DNA of 64,000 nt from assembly GCA_037179335.1 (NCBI GenBank), contig JAKZHN010000042.1, forward strand, positions 62,001 to 126,000, written 5' to 3'. The translations under genes and the position numbers were made by a program. Positions 22,925-35,526 of the stretch are shown here, in pieces (within the stretch, counting starts at the first letter, position 1; every line of letters starts with the position of its first letter). This DNA is from Cyclaneusma minus. Lineage: Eukaryota > Ascomycota > Leotiomycetes > Marthamycetales > Marthamycetaceae. Under the pieces are notes generated by a model. That model was not told where the DNA came from. It saw nothing but the letters and a program-made list of their open reading frames with translations, and ran no database searches.

Positions 22925-25301
22925 TGTAGCCGCTACGGAAAATTATTACGAATATTGGGCTCCGGGGGCTTCCATATTGGGCGCGCATTGATGGATGGAC
23001 CCGTCGCAGTGGATCTCGGGAACGGCAGACCTGGTGTAAAAAAGGGGCGTTGCGGGGGTTTCTGCGGGTGTCCTGAGAGTAAGACTTTATGTATTGTACT
23101 ATATCCATGGGACAAAATAAGCTTGTTCAGACGTTTGTAACGCATTTTGTGAGAGGATTTGCATTGGATAAAAGGTGGTTAGCAGAAGTGCCACTGTGGC
23201 GCGGGACAGACTGCGCCTCTGCAAGTATTCAAATTGATGCGGTGGCAGAAATTGGAGGTTCATGCAGGTACGGTGCTAAGATTGACGATAAGGAATGTGC
23301 TAAGAATAAAGTTGGCCTGCAATTTTGTAACTGAAAATATCTGCCCATGTTTCCCCCCCACTCGACGACAACTCCGTCCCTGTCGCTCATCAGCATCATG
23401 GTGCCCGCTCGCCGCATTGTCTGCATTGCCCTCTTCTGCACTGTCGTGGGTGCAGGCCTGCTTTCTCCACACGCCGTCGCGACAGCTTCTTCAATGATGG
23501 CCCTCCTCCGATCGCCTGTGCCACCCACCACCCGGGCTGGCCTGCTCCGCTGCCATTGAGCTGGGGGGCTGGATAATGCTTCCAGGGAACAACTCTGCGG
23601 CTGAGAAACCGAGAGAGTCGACGCCAAGTCAGTACTGCAAGTTGTCTGGTCAACGCGCTCTCTCCTCCGTTGCGCGTGCGCCCCGCGTGCCTCGAGATGT
23701 CGCGGCTCGAGCCTTTCGAAACGTGGCCGAACGGCCCATACGCATGAGGCACCACATTCCCTTCATCAATGCCATGCTTGATGCTTCCGCCATGACGCGC
23801 GAATTTAAATGAGAGGCATTGAGCTCTGATCGTGTTGCAGGGATTGCCAGACACCAGCATGAACTCCGGCCACGCCAATCCTCCGATCTGCGACCATGGA
23901 TGTTGCGAATTGCTGGGTCCTGGATGACGATGTGGACGGCGCCCGCTGGCGGCTCGTCGCCGTCTCGCGGAAAGAAAGTCGCGATGTGGGCAACGGTGAG
24001 TGGTGGTGTGCCCGGCTAGGATCTGGGCCGGTCAGCGTTATGGACAATGCGATGCGGTCGAGTGCCGTGATCGCGTTGCTTCAGCCTGGCGCCTCAGTCC
24101 ATACAGCACTCCTTGTTGCTGCTGCACTGCAATGGCAAAGAGTCTCACCGTCTTCCTTTCCTCTCGTCGCCGCATGTGCCGTGGCCTCAATAGTCACAGT
24201 TGGCGTCCTTCCGTACGGCGTGCCTGCATCGGGACCTCCCACCTCCCAATCCTTGCGAATCGCTCTCGTCGAGAGGGAGCATTCGGCTTCCCTTAATCTA
24301 TTCCGTCCTCTTTGGGCATCGCGTCACCGGCCATCTTTTTCCTGCTTGCTCGTCGGCCATCCTATCGAATCGCGTTGCGGCCTCCTGCCATCGTCTAGCA
24401 TGACATCCAATATAGCGGACCCCTGTCTGCTATACCTGCTCCGTCTCGCCTCCACCTTCGCTTGCCCGCCTCTTGCCGGCCGCCTTCTTCCTGAGCAGGG
24501 AGCGGCAAGGTGTCGTTAGTATGATGCCCTTTGCATGCGCCCTCCACCTGCGCTTTCTCCCGTCTGATTGTGGTCGCGCAAGTCTCACATCTTTCCATGC
24601 GTCTTCCAGAGCCCCATCGTGGGTCAGTGGGCTCTTGCTAGTCAGGAAGACCCCGTATCCACCCCATCTAACAGTCGGCGCTGTCCCTGCCTGTCACTTT
24701 TGCTTTGCCCCCATTGTCACAAGGACATGGCTGCATTTCCCCTCTCGGCCCGGACCCTCTATTCCCAAAGCAATGCTGTCTGCCCCATTCGGCTCGCGAA
24801 CCATGGCATAAGATCCTCAAATTATGCTTTGCCGTTCTTGTGAGAGATGCCGCTCGAGCTGTGACCTCCACGCATCCCCTAAGGTTCACCACGCGTCTCG
24901 CCCGTGGCGAATCATTCCTGCTTGACAAGATTGGGAAATAAAATAAGGTATCCAATCGTTGTCCATGATCAAAAGGGAACTGCGGGACCAGATCTGTCGA
25001 GTCAATGCTTAAGCTAAAGTCCAGAGATCAGATGATATAACACCAAGCCCTTCCCGCCCTGCCTCTCGACTCCCCTTCCACAACTTTATATGTGGCTGCC
25101 AACCTGTACGACAGCTCCTGCTAATGCTGGATTAAGGTTTGGTCTGTCTGTCTCGAAGCCTGGCCCAGCCTCCGTCCCGTCGCCCGCTCGTGGTCTCGCT
25201 TCTGCTTCCTATATCATCCAGCCATATAGCAGCACCCGTCAAACACTCTCGCATTACCCCAAACACACGCGACACATGGTCGCTATCTTACAGAAACATA
25301 A
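22925..25301. other. Long intergenic region, probable 5' leader of the Myb gene in its right part
   Basis: No supported gene. An ATG-started 207-codon frame at 23896-24519 and a 160-codon minus-strand frame at 23396-23878 exist, but both are low-complexity, overlap other open frames and match no family I recognise. The C/T-rich stretch from about 24.2 to 25.3 kb is consistent with promoter and long 5' UTR sequence of the transcription factor gene downstream. Confidence 0.4.
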
Positions 25302-25343
25302 TTCGAAACGAGCACTACCGACCCCATACTATCCCTACAAGCC

Positions 25344-26356
25344 TTGTCGACCTGCCAGAGCGGTTCGCTCTGGCGGCCCCCATGCACAACCGCAAAGCTG
25401 GCTGCACCTTATCGAGTAGGCCCGGACTACAATATCGACTACTCTGCACAAGAATCGCATCCGGGCGAGCAGAGCCAGCAGCAGCGCGTATACGAGTCGC
25501 ATCATCACCATCCACAGCTCCAGCACGCTGGCGCATCAAGCATCGACTCTCTACACGACCTCCAGGCGCATTCGCAGCAGCATACCCACCATCACCCTGG
25601 CTTCCCAGAACCAAGCATGGCCCACCACCGACCGCCCTCCCAGTTCGGTGGTGGGCAGATGATGAGCTATGGAGGCCCGCCAATGCCGCCGCAGCAGACC
25701 GGCCAGAAGCGATCACGCCCACATGACGACCAGCTGGAGATGGGATCTCTCGGTGGCCTTCATAGCGATGAACTCGAGGGCATGCATCACGGCCTTCCCC
25801 AGCCCCCGATGGGTGTCTTTGGCGCTCCCTCGCAGCATCACCACCATCGACTTCCCGATCAAGGGCCACCAAGCAAGATGATGCGCCACGGAGAGCCGGG
25901 AGAGTCGGCCATGATGTCGCAGGGCGCTCCGAGCGTTGTGGGTCAGCCTGGAATGCCCGTGCCCGCTCCACGACCTCGAGGCCCGAAGCTGAAATTCACC
26001 CCTGAAGACGATGGACTTCTCGTTGATTTGAAAGAGAACAAGTCTTTGACTTGGAAGCAGATAGCGGATTTCTTCCCGGGCCGCTCATCGGGGACGTTGC
26101 AAGTGCGGTATTGTACGAAGCTGAAAGCAAAGACGACACAGTGGACCGACGAGACCGTAAGTTTGAGCTACTATTCAAGAAGTCCCTAGGATGACCTTTG
26201 CCTTTGGGCACCTTGCTGACGAGAATTACCACGTAGGTGCAAAAGCTGCGCAATGCGCTCAACGACTACGAGCAAGAGAAGTGGCGGATAGTCGCCAACA
26301 AGGTCGGCACGGGCTTTACTCCGGCTGCTTGTCGCGAGAAGGCTCAAGAATTATAG
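25344..26356 (+). CDS. Myb/SANT-like DNA-binding protein, 5' end unresolved
   Basis: Two exons are clear: in-frame sequence ending at 26156, then a GTAAGT...CACGTAG intron, then 26237-26356 to a TAG. The first exon is open from 25302 but its first in-frame ATG is only at 25617, so an upstream exon supplying the start is likely; 25344 is a nominal boundary. Residues encoded near 25420-25600 (PYRVGPDYNIDYSAQE, then His/Gln-rich) look conserved. The C-terminal part has two SANT-like repeats: LKFTPEDDGLLVDLKENKSL followed by TWKQIADFFPGRSSGTLQVR, and TDETVQKLRNALNDYEQEKW followed by RIVANKVGTGFTPAACREKA. The conserved Trp and helix 3 residues suggest sequence-specific DNA binding. The protein is probably a nuclear transcription factor; target genes are unknown. 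After the TAG the same frame stays open for 44 codons (see findings). Confidence 0.75.
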
Positions 26357-26490
26357 CATGAGGGGTCTCCGGGAGAGGCCGATGCCGATTCTTCTGGAGA
26401 CGTGGGAACACAACAGCAGCAGCACCAAGAGCTGCAGCAGCAACCTCAGCACCACCAGTATCACCCAAGCTATGCGGGAGACAGCAGTTG
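26357..26490 (+). other. In-frame open extension after the Myb gene TAG
   Basis: Directly after the TAG at 26354-26356 the same frame continues for 44 codons, encoding an acidic then Gln/His-rich tail, and ends at TGA 26488-26490. Composition (CAG/CAA and CAC runs) matches the Gln/His-rich N-terminal half of the protein, so this was probably coding in an ancestor or is translated by read-through. Confidence 0.45.
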
Positions 26491-29400
26491 AGACGAGTCC
26501 GCTCTGATACTCGTCACGGCTCTGCTACGGAAGCAATTCTAGCTCTCCACTTTTGCTTACGAGCAGCAGAACTCGCGGCAGCAACACTAGCTCGAGTGCG
26601 ATACCAATATCTACTCTACATCTTTATTCGATTCACACCATGCAACAATTCTAGTTTGGAGCTCACACGCATCTCAAACACGACCCACTTCGATTCGCTA
26701 GGACAGCCTCGTCTACTCCTTTTTCAATACCGAGGCGCAAGGGGCTAGGAAGTTTAGACATGCTAGGTGGGAATATAGGGGAGAATGGTCGGGGCGCATG
26801 GACGATGAGCTTGGAAAATTCTAACTTGGTTACACGATACTTTGATTTCTCGACACAGCATGGGGTTTTTGGGGGCAGAGCGCGATCTTGCGTGATTGGG
26901 CATGTACGGTCTATATTTCCTTTGTGGATGCTGGCACGGTTGATATCCGCTGGTGGCTGTTATCAACTGGGGAGCAGTGACATATACCCCCTTTCTTGCG
27001 GCGGATGATTGGATACGTCAACGCGTCGCAGTGTGCCGAGTCTTCGCGCGTTGCATTTCGTCGGGTGGGCGAATAATTTGACTTTTCGATTGCTTGGAGA
27101 TCTTCTTCTTCTTTGAGGAGGTAATGGGATGAGATTTTGGTTTGGCATTTTAATCATCATCCTTTTAGCGTGGCGATGGTGCGAAGTGTAGATAGACAGT
27201 TACCTTTATATATTGGTACGTTACATAATCTCTAATTCGATGATGGAAAGACGGTTTAGTCATAATGTTTACTCCATCCTGTCACTTGTACAAAATGTTT
27301 CACGGGCTGAATCGATACAGGGGGGCTCGCGAAGCCTCAAGTCCGGGCCCCTGAAAAGCGAAGGCCTCACCTGGCAACTTCTACTTGATCCTTGGCACGA
27401 GATCAAACAGCGGCGTCGAGTCAGTCTCTTACTTGGTGAGTTTCGGTCCATTCTGGAAGTCAATAAACTTCAGCCATGTATCTTCAGATGCAGGACGTAC
27501 AGAATACGGGAGGAGCAGCAAACAAGATGACCCGCTTGCCGCTTGCCGTATGTCATATAGACAAGGAGCAATTTAACAGATCATAGCATCCAAGACTATC
27601 AACCAGTAGAGACGATAAAACCCGAAAATATCACCCAGAACAAAACTTCCGAATAACGACAGGCAAGTCTACTATTCCGCAATTCCCAAGAGTCTGGATA
27701 GCCGCCCGCCAGGCACAAATCTCCGCTCTAGCTCCCGAAAAGACACTCGGAAGAAGCAAGTGGACGGTGCACAGTTCGTTGCTTGCAGGTATGAGTCGCG
27801 GCAGATACTCGAGTAGGCAAACGTGCCGTGCATCTGCGGTGAAGATATTGAGGTTGGGTACTTGCCAAGGGCTGAGTGGGTAGCCACGCTTGCTGACTCT
27901 CGGCACACGGCGAATTAGCCTCGCTGGATGGTCTGCTCTGGATAGATAGATGACGCTGGTGACGCTGTGATGCGGGCAAGGCTCTTGCCGTGAGGTCCTG
28001 ACGTGGTTGGTGCTGGCGGCTGCAGGTGTTCTTTGATGGTGTGCTTGGACACTCGCCCTGGCACGATTCACGCAGGATCGAGGGGTATATGGGCTTGTTG
28101 TAAGGCTGGGGATCTGGCCGGCTGGGCAAGGGGCCGATAGTCGATGGTCGGAAGACATGAGCGAAGAAAAGCTTTCTGGGCGGGAGTCGACGATCTTGGG
28201 GCGGAGGCGAGGAGATCCCTTGGTCTTGCATAGATGGGCGTCAAGGGCATGGTGCGAGCATGCAAGGCAAGGAGAGGAAGCGCAGGCAAGTTGAGGCAAC
28301 TTGATCGACGTTGGAGGGGATCGGCAGGTTTCTATTCATGGAGGGGTTGAGGGCACGAGTGGAGGCGATGTGTGAAGCTAATTTTCAGGTCGCTGCGATG
28401 TTGGAGGTGACATGTGAAGTCCTCGCCACTCTCTATCCCCGCAGAAGTTCCAGGTTTTCACAGAGACGTGAGAGTCATCGTCCAGCATGGTTGGGTGAGT
28501 ACACTGCCAGGCATTTGGTTCGCCGGAAATGATGGGACGTCTGGCTCTGAGTCTGGGGAGTTCTCCGCATGCTGCGTAACAACGGGACAGTGATATGCTG
28601 AGGACGTTGGCATGAGTTGTACCCCAACAGCTTGTTTCAAGGCGTTTGATGGAAGACGTGTGGACGTCCTTGATTCGCACAAGAGCTTCCCTGGCCTGGA
28701 TTATGCAAATTAAGCATAAACCTGCCCTGCTTTTCGTACACCAGGTTGCGACGGAGTCCTTAACTTCCTCGCTCTCTCCACGCCTCCCAGTCATCGACTC
28801 ATCACGTTGGCCGTCGTGACCAGACATCACGTTCTTGAATAGTGTTCAAGTTCTGCAACACGCTTGCAACGACGAAACATCAAACAACGCTGGTTGCCTG
28901 ACATGAGGGTCGGAATTTCCCACCCTTCTACCTATTCTTATCCGTCGCCGAATTTGTGCGGAATGATATTATTGATCCACGTGCCCGCAACTTCATCGAC
29001 TTCATCTGAGTCGCCCATGGGAAATCTCCGCGCTCTCTCGGAGCAATTATCTCGCAAGGTGAGACTTCAAGATCCGTGCATGCGATGTCGATCTCGGAGG
29101 CAGAATTTAGAGTAAGAAGCTCGGCGCGCCGACACTGGATTATTCGTGCTGTTCCGAGGGACCGTTATATGTGGCTACTCTTATTATAGTGCGAGCTTGA
29201 TATTACTATACGCGAACAGGGCAGAGACCGTGCGCTGGACGGATTAGGACGAGGAGTCATTATTGTCAGCCGGATCTGAGCGTTTGGGATCCTGTTGTCA
29301 ATAACATTGTGGATCTTGACTTCATTGTGAGTGGGAATAATACGATGGCTTGGACGGCCTGCAGGTCTGCGGTTGAAGCATATCCACCTCGCTGACACAC

Positions 29401-31395
29401 TTGGGCGCGAAAAACATCTGACCTGTGGTCAAGACCGTCAAGTCACTAGAGATATCCCTGGTAGCTGTAAACAATCTATCTTATCAAGATATCCCCGCTG
29501 TTAATATCGAGTAGAATCCGGGTCATCAGAACGGCTTATGTGCCCGGTTAACGGGCAGGATGATGTCTGCAGGCCGCCGTTCTCCAGGACCGCAAGTATC
29601 TTACCGCCGACCAAAACGAATTAACTGTCACTTGAAACAGGTTGAAATAAGCTTGATTTGAAGACCTTGTTATATGAGCCGCTCTTACAAGGGATGGAAC
29701 CCCAAGATCTGCGCTCCTCGGCTATATCCTACCTATAGAAATGAAGCAGACTTGAAGATCTGATGATTCGGCATAATTGCTAAAAATTGAATACCGAACT
29801 GACTAACTCAGAGAATGGGAACGTGGTGGCCTAAGAGAACGAAAAGGAAAAAAGCCAGTTTTGCCCCCTTTTCTTAGAGGAGTGGTTAGTGGGGGGCAAG
29901 CTCCTGCCTTCTCTCAGAGCAACAACAGCTTGACGATGCTCCTAGGAGCGCCACCGGGTATCACCCATACCCCCTACAAGTACAAAGCTCTGTTCTCTAC
30001 ATCTTAAGCTTAAGCGTAGGTCATTCTGGCGCCCATAGCTTCAATCGTCCTATTCCCCGAGTTTGAGATACATGAGCTCCGAGTTTCAGTCCCGTTGCCC
30101 TAGCTGAGGTCCAAGTCCATATATGAAGTCGGATTATACTCAACTCCCCTAAGGATCTTCAACATGGACCACCTCACACAGACATACTAAAGTAGATGAG
30201 CTTGAGATTCATACTCCACCTGTGTGAAACTCCTGTCAAAGATCCGGAAAACTCCCGTGAGCTCTAATTCGACCTCTGGCAACGGAAGCTAGGTATCCAC
30301 TAGCGATTGATGTATTTTTCCAGATATATTTTGAATAAATTCGGTGTATTTTTTCGAACTTCTAGTCTCGAGAACGCTCAGTCGAGCAATGGAGCTTTCT
30401 TTGTCTATACCAAGTCCTCCAATCATCGATGTGTTTCAAGTCTAGAATTTGGCGTGAGTATCTCATGATTCCCAAATATCCATGGCCTGGTGCTCGAAGC
30501 TGAACATCTGATTCCTATGCTGCAGAGTAGCCAGGTACTTTCCGTTTGTGTCGTGCATACTTGAACTTTCGAGTAGTCCTCGAGGAAATCACCCAAGAAA
30601 ATCCTCAAATTACCATCCCTAGCCCACTTTCCCATCATCAGCAATGACCACTCAAGGTAGAGCGGAGCAAGCTACCTATGGATAACATCAAGCTAGTATC
30701 CCCAAGGTTTGTAATATCCTACCTAGCCTGTCCTGGCTCGGACTGCACGTGGGACAAAACTGTCAGTTCAGGCGATTCCCTGTACCCAGGTAGTCCACCA
30801 AGTCGGCTCAAGATGGTAACTCACGGGTCAGTGTCACGGGACCAGTCAGAATCGAGTTTTGAGTTCTGCTCCATCCTCCGTGAACCCGTTTTGTCGAAAC
30901 TCGAAGATCGAAATCTTCGAAATCGACGAATTCCGCCAATGAAGTCGAGAACAAGAGATATGTCACACATCTCCAACAACAAGCTTCACGGCTTCAATGT
31001 GAATGATCCAATCCGATATCTCTACCTCAGCCCTACCAAATTTGGCTTCAGCCCCAAACTTTAACTGATTGAACTCAAAAACTGACGTCTGCCGATTATT
31101 CCGGAGCCCGGAGGTTGAGAAAGCTTATTGCGCCGCACTCGGAGATGTCATCCGACATCGAAGTCAGTTGGTGAACCTAAACACTGATTTGACCTGCTGC
31201 ATGTTGTTCGCTTGTTTGCTGATGCCCCCTTGAGCCTGGAAATCTGCGTCAATTTGGTCAGTGAGACTCCTTTCGTCTTGCCAAGCAGCTAGGTGACTAC
31301 CTAGGCTCTAGCTACGGTAGAACGAAAGAGGTCTGTATACGGCTTGAGGACGCTACCTGCCCAGATGTTATTTCAGTAGGGGGTGACTTGATTGA
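26491..31395. other. 5 kb gene-poor region
   Basis: The first part is the probable 3' UTR of the Myb gene. Beyond it only short frames occur, on both strands, without splice logic or recognisable motifs; a 222-codon minus-strand frame at 27631-28299 starts with TTG and overlaps two other open frames. From about 29.1 kb the sequence is of mixed composition and could be old, unrecognisable repeat DNA. No tRNA gene was found by eye. Confidence 0.4.
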
Positions 31396-31640
31396 TTGGG
31401 TGCTTCAAGTGATTTCCAACACCCCAAAATGCTTGCTGTTCTCCAGTATTTGACATGGACTACTCCAAGTGACCAAGAGAATTTCAGATCATTGAGAGAA
31501 TCCAAGTATTTGAGAATATTTCGAGTAATCGAGACTATGCCGGGTAATTGGGAGCACTCCGAGCAACTGGAGAAATTCCAGGTCTGAGAGGATTCCAAGT
31601 GACTGTGAAGATTCAAGAGTAGTTTGAATAAGCATGGTGT
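31396..31640 (+). repeat. Array of the dispersed 19-20 nt palindromic unit
   Basis: About nine consecutive units from 31460 on: cores TCCAAGTGACCAAG, TCAGATCATTGAG, CCAAGTATTTGAG, TCGAGTAATCGAG, CCGGGTAATTGGG, CCGAGCAACTGGA, CCAGGTCTGAGAG, CCAAGTGACTGTGA. Each is separated by a six-base linker like AGAATT, AATATT or ACTATG. Period is 18-20 nt. The array lies 0.3 kb beyond the 3' end of the homeodomain gene. Confidence 0.75.
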
Positions 31641-31973
31641 CTTTCAGGTCTAGGAATCCCAGAATGCTTCGAGTCACAGAATAAACTCCCCACATTCTCA
31701 ACTTGTCCCCATCCGCATGACCTTTCCGATTTTCAATGCTATTCGGGCATGCTTGAAATTCGAAATCGTGGTCAGAAGGATGTGTAACTGATCCCGAATT
31801 TCTCGGCCCGCCGATCGTGTATTCTCTCGAATCCCAATTCCAAAGATCTTTTGTGAACACAGGCTTTCCCAATCCGCGGAAGTCGTAGGTAGGAAACCAA
31901 ATAAGAGCCGTCTATATAGAATCCCAAACGACATCATCTCTGAAATCGTGAACTCCCCTTTTTCTTAAAACCC

Positions 31974-33656
31974 CTAAGAGCACGCACTCCCACCACGATC
32001 AACCTCCGCCCCCTCGACAAGCGCCTCAACCCACGTCTCAAAACCCCAACCGCGCTGCCACTCCCCCATAATCCTCCCTTTCCTAAACTCCTTCGCCAAA
32101 TGCTCTGCCCTCTCTTTCCAACTCGCAAACACTTCTCCACAAAAGCCACACCTACTCCTCACACTCTCCACCTCGCACCTCCAAACTTCCATTTCCTTAC
32201 AGTAGCCCGCACCATGCGTCAATTTCAGATGCTGCACCAAATGGTCTTTCCGATAAAAGGTTCTATGTTCGATACTCTTATCTGAACATTCGCTGTAGTT
32301 ATGATGCTTTTCGAGATGTTCTGTTGAAGGGTTTTCAACAGCGGAGGAGGGTGGACAGAAGGCGCATATCAAAGCGCCCGAGGAAGACAAAAGCGTGGGG
32401 CCGAAGGAAGAGCAGGTCCACGACTGGAGGGAAAGGTGTTGGGAGGTTTCGTGGCGCTGCCAGTCGTATTTAGTGGCGAATGACTTGTCTTTGCAGAATG
32501 TACATTTAAAAGGACGTTTCTGGGTCGCAGCTGGTTTGCCTGGCCCAGATGATGATGATAGGGCTTGTTTCTTATTGCCAATGCTGCTTGGGGGCTTGGT
32601 GGGGCGGCAACGGCGGCGGTAGTGGCTGCCGTTCATGGAAGAACTGTGGGAGGGCGGTATTGACCGAGCGTAGATGAGGGAGGGCGTGGTTATGGCGCTG
32701 AAGGCTGATGAGCTGGTGGGGAGGGTACTAGTTAAGCCTGTTTCGTAGCTTGCTAGAGAGTGCGACCAGATAGCGTCAGACTCGGCGACCGAAGCAGTTG
32801 GATGATAATAAAAATCGAAGGCAATTGAGGGGTCGTAGATTGAAGGGGCGGTAGGTGCGGCCATGGCAGTGAGACCAGGAGAAGAAGAGGCGGCGTTGTG
32901 AGCAATAGTGGGAAGAGGAGCAGGTTCGTAGTCAATGGGAGTGACTTTCCATCTATCCATGGGTGTCAAGCGTTCGAAGTTGTTCTCTTCCTTGAAGTCA
33001 CGCGGAGGTTCGTAGTCGAGCATGAAACCCAGGTCTGCGTAGTCTGTGACGAAAGGGTTCTGTGCATATTGGAAAGTCTCGGACTCGGGAAGTGTGAGGT
33101 CTGGAATGGTGATCTCTGGAAGGGGAGGTCGGGATCGATGTTTCCGACGAGCATTAGAGAACCACAGTGAGATTTGATTCCGCTTCAGTCCTGTCTTGCG
33201 TTCGAGTTCCGCTTTCTCCGCGGCTGTAGGATATGAATGGGCTTCATGTTGCTTGAACCACGTTTTCAGGATAAACTTTGCTTCTTTTGAGAAACGAGCA
33301 TGGCTTTTGCTGCTGAAACCCTCAACATCCAAAGACTTTCCAACCTTCACATTTGGGGTGCCAGCACGTGGGAATGGGTCAGCGGAAGAGTCTTCGCCGG
33401 TGTTTGGCTATAGAAATCAGTGAGGAACATCGATGCTTGCTTGAAGATGACTGACGGTAGAGTCTTGAGACTCATGGATGCGAGGAGCGTCATGTTCTAG
33501 AAGTCTCTCGTGAGTCCCGTCCAACTCAATGGCAGGATCAAAGTTGGGAAGCTCGATTTGAGGCGAAGTCGAAGTAACTTCGCTATCATCAAGAATCAAG
33601 TCTTGGTTTAGGAAGCTCTCCCATTCGATTGGCTGATCGAGAAATTGAGGATCCAT
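31974..33656 (-). CDS. Homeodomain (TALE/KN-type) plus C2H2 zinc-finger transcription factor
   Basis: Two exons on the minus strand give 544 aa: 33656-33456 and 33407-31974. The 48-nt intron has a GTCAGT donor and CTATAG acceptor and keeps frame. The start ATG is the first in the open frame (MDPQFLDQPIEWESFL). A homeodomain spans about residues 101-160: the segment RFSKEAKFILKTWFKQH, then SYPTAAEKAELERKTGLKRN, then QISLWFSNARRKHRSR with the invariant W-F-N-R of helix 3. The HSYP loop is the extended TALE-type loop. A classical C2H2 finger (FKCTFCKDKSFATKYDW followed by QRHETSQH) lies near 367-391, followed by two or three degenerate C2H2 units. Proteins combining a KN homeodomain with C2H2 fingers are common in filamentous ascomycetes and are probable transcriptional regulators. 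The gene borders the AT-rich block, whose edge lies about 0.6 kb upstream. Confidence 0.88.
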
Positions 33657-34293
33657 TCCGAGGAGCCAGGGGGCAAGCACTGAAGAAGCGGGTTAGCATT
33701 ACGGTCGATTGATTCGAAGGCGGACATCATACCAACCGATTGGATAGAACGGTACAGTGTACTCGATACCAGCCAATACGTAGCTACGCCTTGTACACAG
33801 CCAATCTCGTAGGACAAACTCTGGTACAAAGCGACGAGAGCAAATGGGACTTCTGCCCGAAGCTTCGGATGATTGATTAAACAGTCAACGAAGTCTGGGA
33901 GTAGATGTCGACAAAGTGTGATGGACAAGGCGCCCTCAGCCTGGATGACTCTCACACGCCCTGTCGCAGGACTGAAGAGTCAAGAGATGGCAAAAGTGGA
34001 AGGAAGATGAAAAAAAAAAGGGAAATGGTCGAGTATAAAAACGCAGAAGCTCACACTGAAGAAGACGAAAGAAGGCTCACCGAATCCTGATCCCAAGAGT
34101 CATCCGTCCACTTACAGTTGATGCTGGAGGTAGTCATTCTGCTGAGGCTAAGCTGCTTTGGGTAGACACGCCCTGTGTCAAACACCCCTGCTATTTTTGG
34201 GGGCTGTATTTCTATGCATTCCGCATTCCGCACTCCGGACATCGGATATCGCTGCGCTGCGACACACGTGCTGTCGAGAAGAAGGAGAGCTTG
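33657..34293. other. Promoter side of homeodomain gene, up to AT block
   Basis: The 5' flank of the transcription factor gene. A minus-strand frame at 33608-33955 overlaps the first exon in another frame and is judged non-coding. Normal composition persists right up to the direct repeat at 34294. Confidence 0.4.
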
Positions 34294-34492
34294 TTGGGAC
34301 AGCTGGGACGGTCGGAGCACGTGGGTGTCACGTGCCAGTCAGCGCTTAACTCTGGCGCTAGCTAGCGCGGTCGGGGAAGCGTCTCCAGACCCTTAAGATC
34401 TGGCAGCGCGCCTTTTTTTTTAAAAAAAATACAATATTTTAAATTCTTTGCTATGCGCGTAGAATTTTAAATTTTATAAATTTAATACTATT
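34294..34492 (+). repeat. Left copy of split direct repeat flanking the AT block
   Basis: Collinear with 42879-43084 at an offset of 8585 bases up to 34412, and 8592 beyond it (a 7-base indel in the T/C tract). It includes the palindrome GCGCTAGCTAGCGC and the segment CAGACCCTTAAGATCTGGCA. Bases 34294-34412 are undamaged and GC-rich, whereas 34413-34492 differ from the right copy almost only by C-to-T and G-to-A changes (for example ATACAACACCTTAAA in the right copy is ATACAATATTTTAAA here). Confidence 0.85.
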
Positions 34493-35526
34493 TTCTTAAT
34501 AAAAAAAACCAATAAATTGGCAAAATTAAAAAAAAATCCCCATTTTTGCTTGGAAAAAGCCTATTTTGCCTTATAAAGCTTTATGCTAAAAATAATTAAA
34601 GCAATTCGCTTGCTTTAAAATTGTATTTGCGTAAAATCCATTCTGCTTTATATAGGTTTTTTTTAAAATTAATTATTAAAAAAAATTGCAATATTTGCTA
34701 AAGCAAATTCGCTTTGCTAAAATTTGCGCTTTGAAAAAAAAAATTTACTATATATAATATTTTAAAATATTTTCTATTAAATTTTCGCGCATTATTATGC
34801 TATTAATTGCAATTCTATATAGTTTTAGCCAATTTTTGCAAACTCTATTTTTAAAGCTCCAATAGCCCAAGCAATTCCGCCAATTTCGCTGTTTTTTCAA
34901 TTTTCAATTTTTTGCAAAATTCTTTTTTATTTTGCAATTTTAAATTTTGCAATATTTAAATTTGAAAATTAATTGCGCAATTATACAAATTAAAACCCCG
35001 CTTGCTTAAATAAAGAAATCACTTTAGCTAGTATTATATATATATATATATTTAATATTTATACTATTCTATATATCCCAAAATCAATTAAAACTTTAAA
35101 GCTTTATTTGCAATTATAGGGGATAATAATATATATATATATATATATATATTGAAAATATTGGAAAATATTTAATATTGGCAAAAAACGAAATTGCGGA
35201 ATAATAAACTATAATAGAGCTTTAAAATTTTATATAAAAATTAAAAAACAAAAAGCTTTAAAAAGGCTATTATTTAAAATTTGAATTAATTTTAAAGGTT
35301 TTTTAAAATAAATAGTATTTTTATTTTAAAAATAATAAATTTATCTAAAGTTTTTTACTATATTATTAGAAAATAAAAATTCTATAAATGGACTCCAATA
35401 AAAATTAAAAATTAAACCAAAATTGCCAATGGTTTGAATTTTTTTTATAAACCAATTGAATTTCTTTTTATAATAAGCTTTAAAATATAGTATTTCCTAT
35501 AATAAAGATTTTTTATTACACGGGGC

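Noticed and set aside
23896..24519. 207-codon ATG-started plus-strand frame
   Set aside because: No recognisable motif, erratic composition, and other frames on both strands are equally open. It lies in the probable leader region of the Myb gene.
27631..28299. 222-codon minus-strand frame
   Set aside because: It begins with TTG, overlaps two other open minus-strand frames, and shows no domain, splice signal or family resemblance.
33608..33955. 115-codon minus-strand frame overlapping the first exon of the homeodomain gene
   Set aside because: It is in a different phase from the exon that splices correctly to the homeodomain, and it has no motif of its own.
35034..35155. CRISPR-like or structured array suggested by regular (TA)n tracts
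   Set aside because: They are simple dinucleotide runs without repeat-spacer structure, and the genome is eukaryotic.
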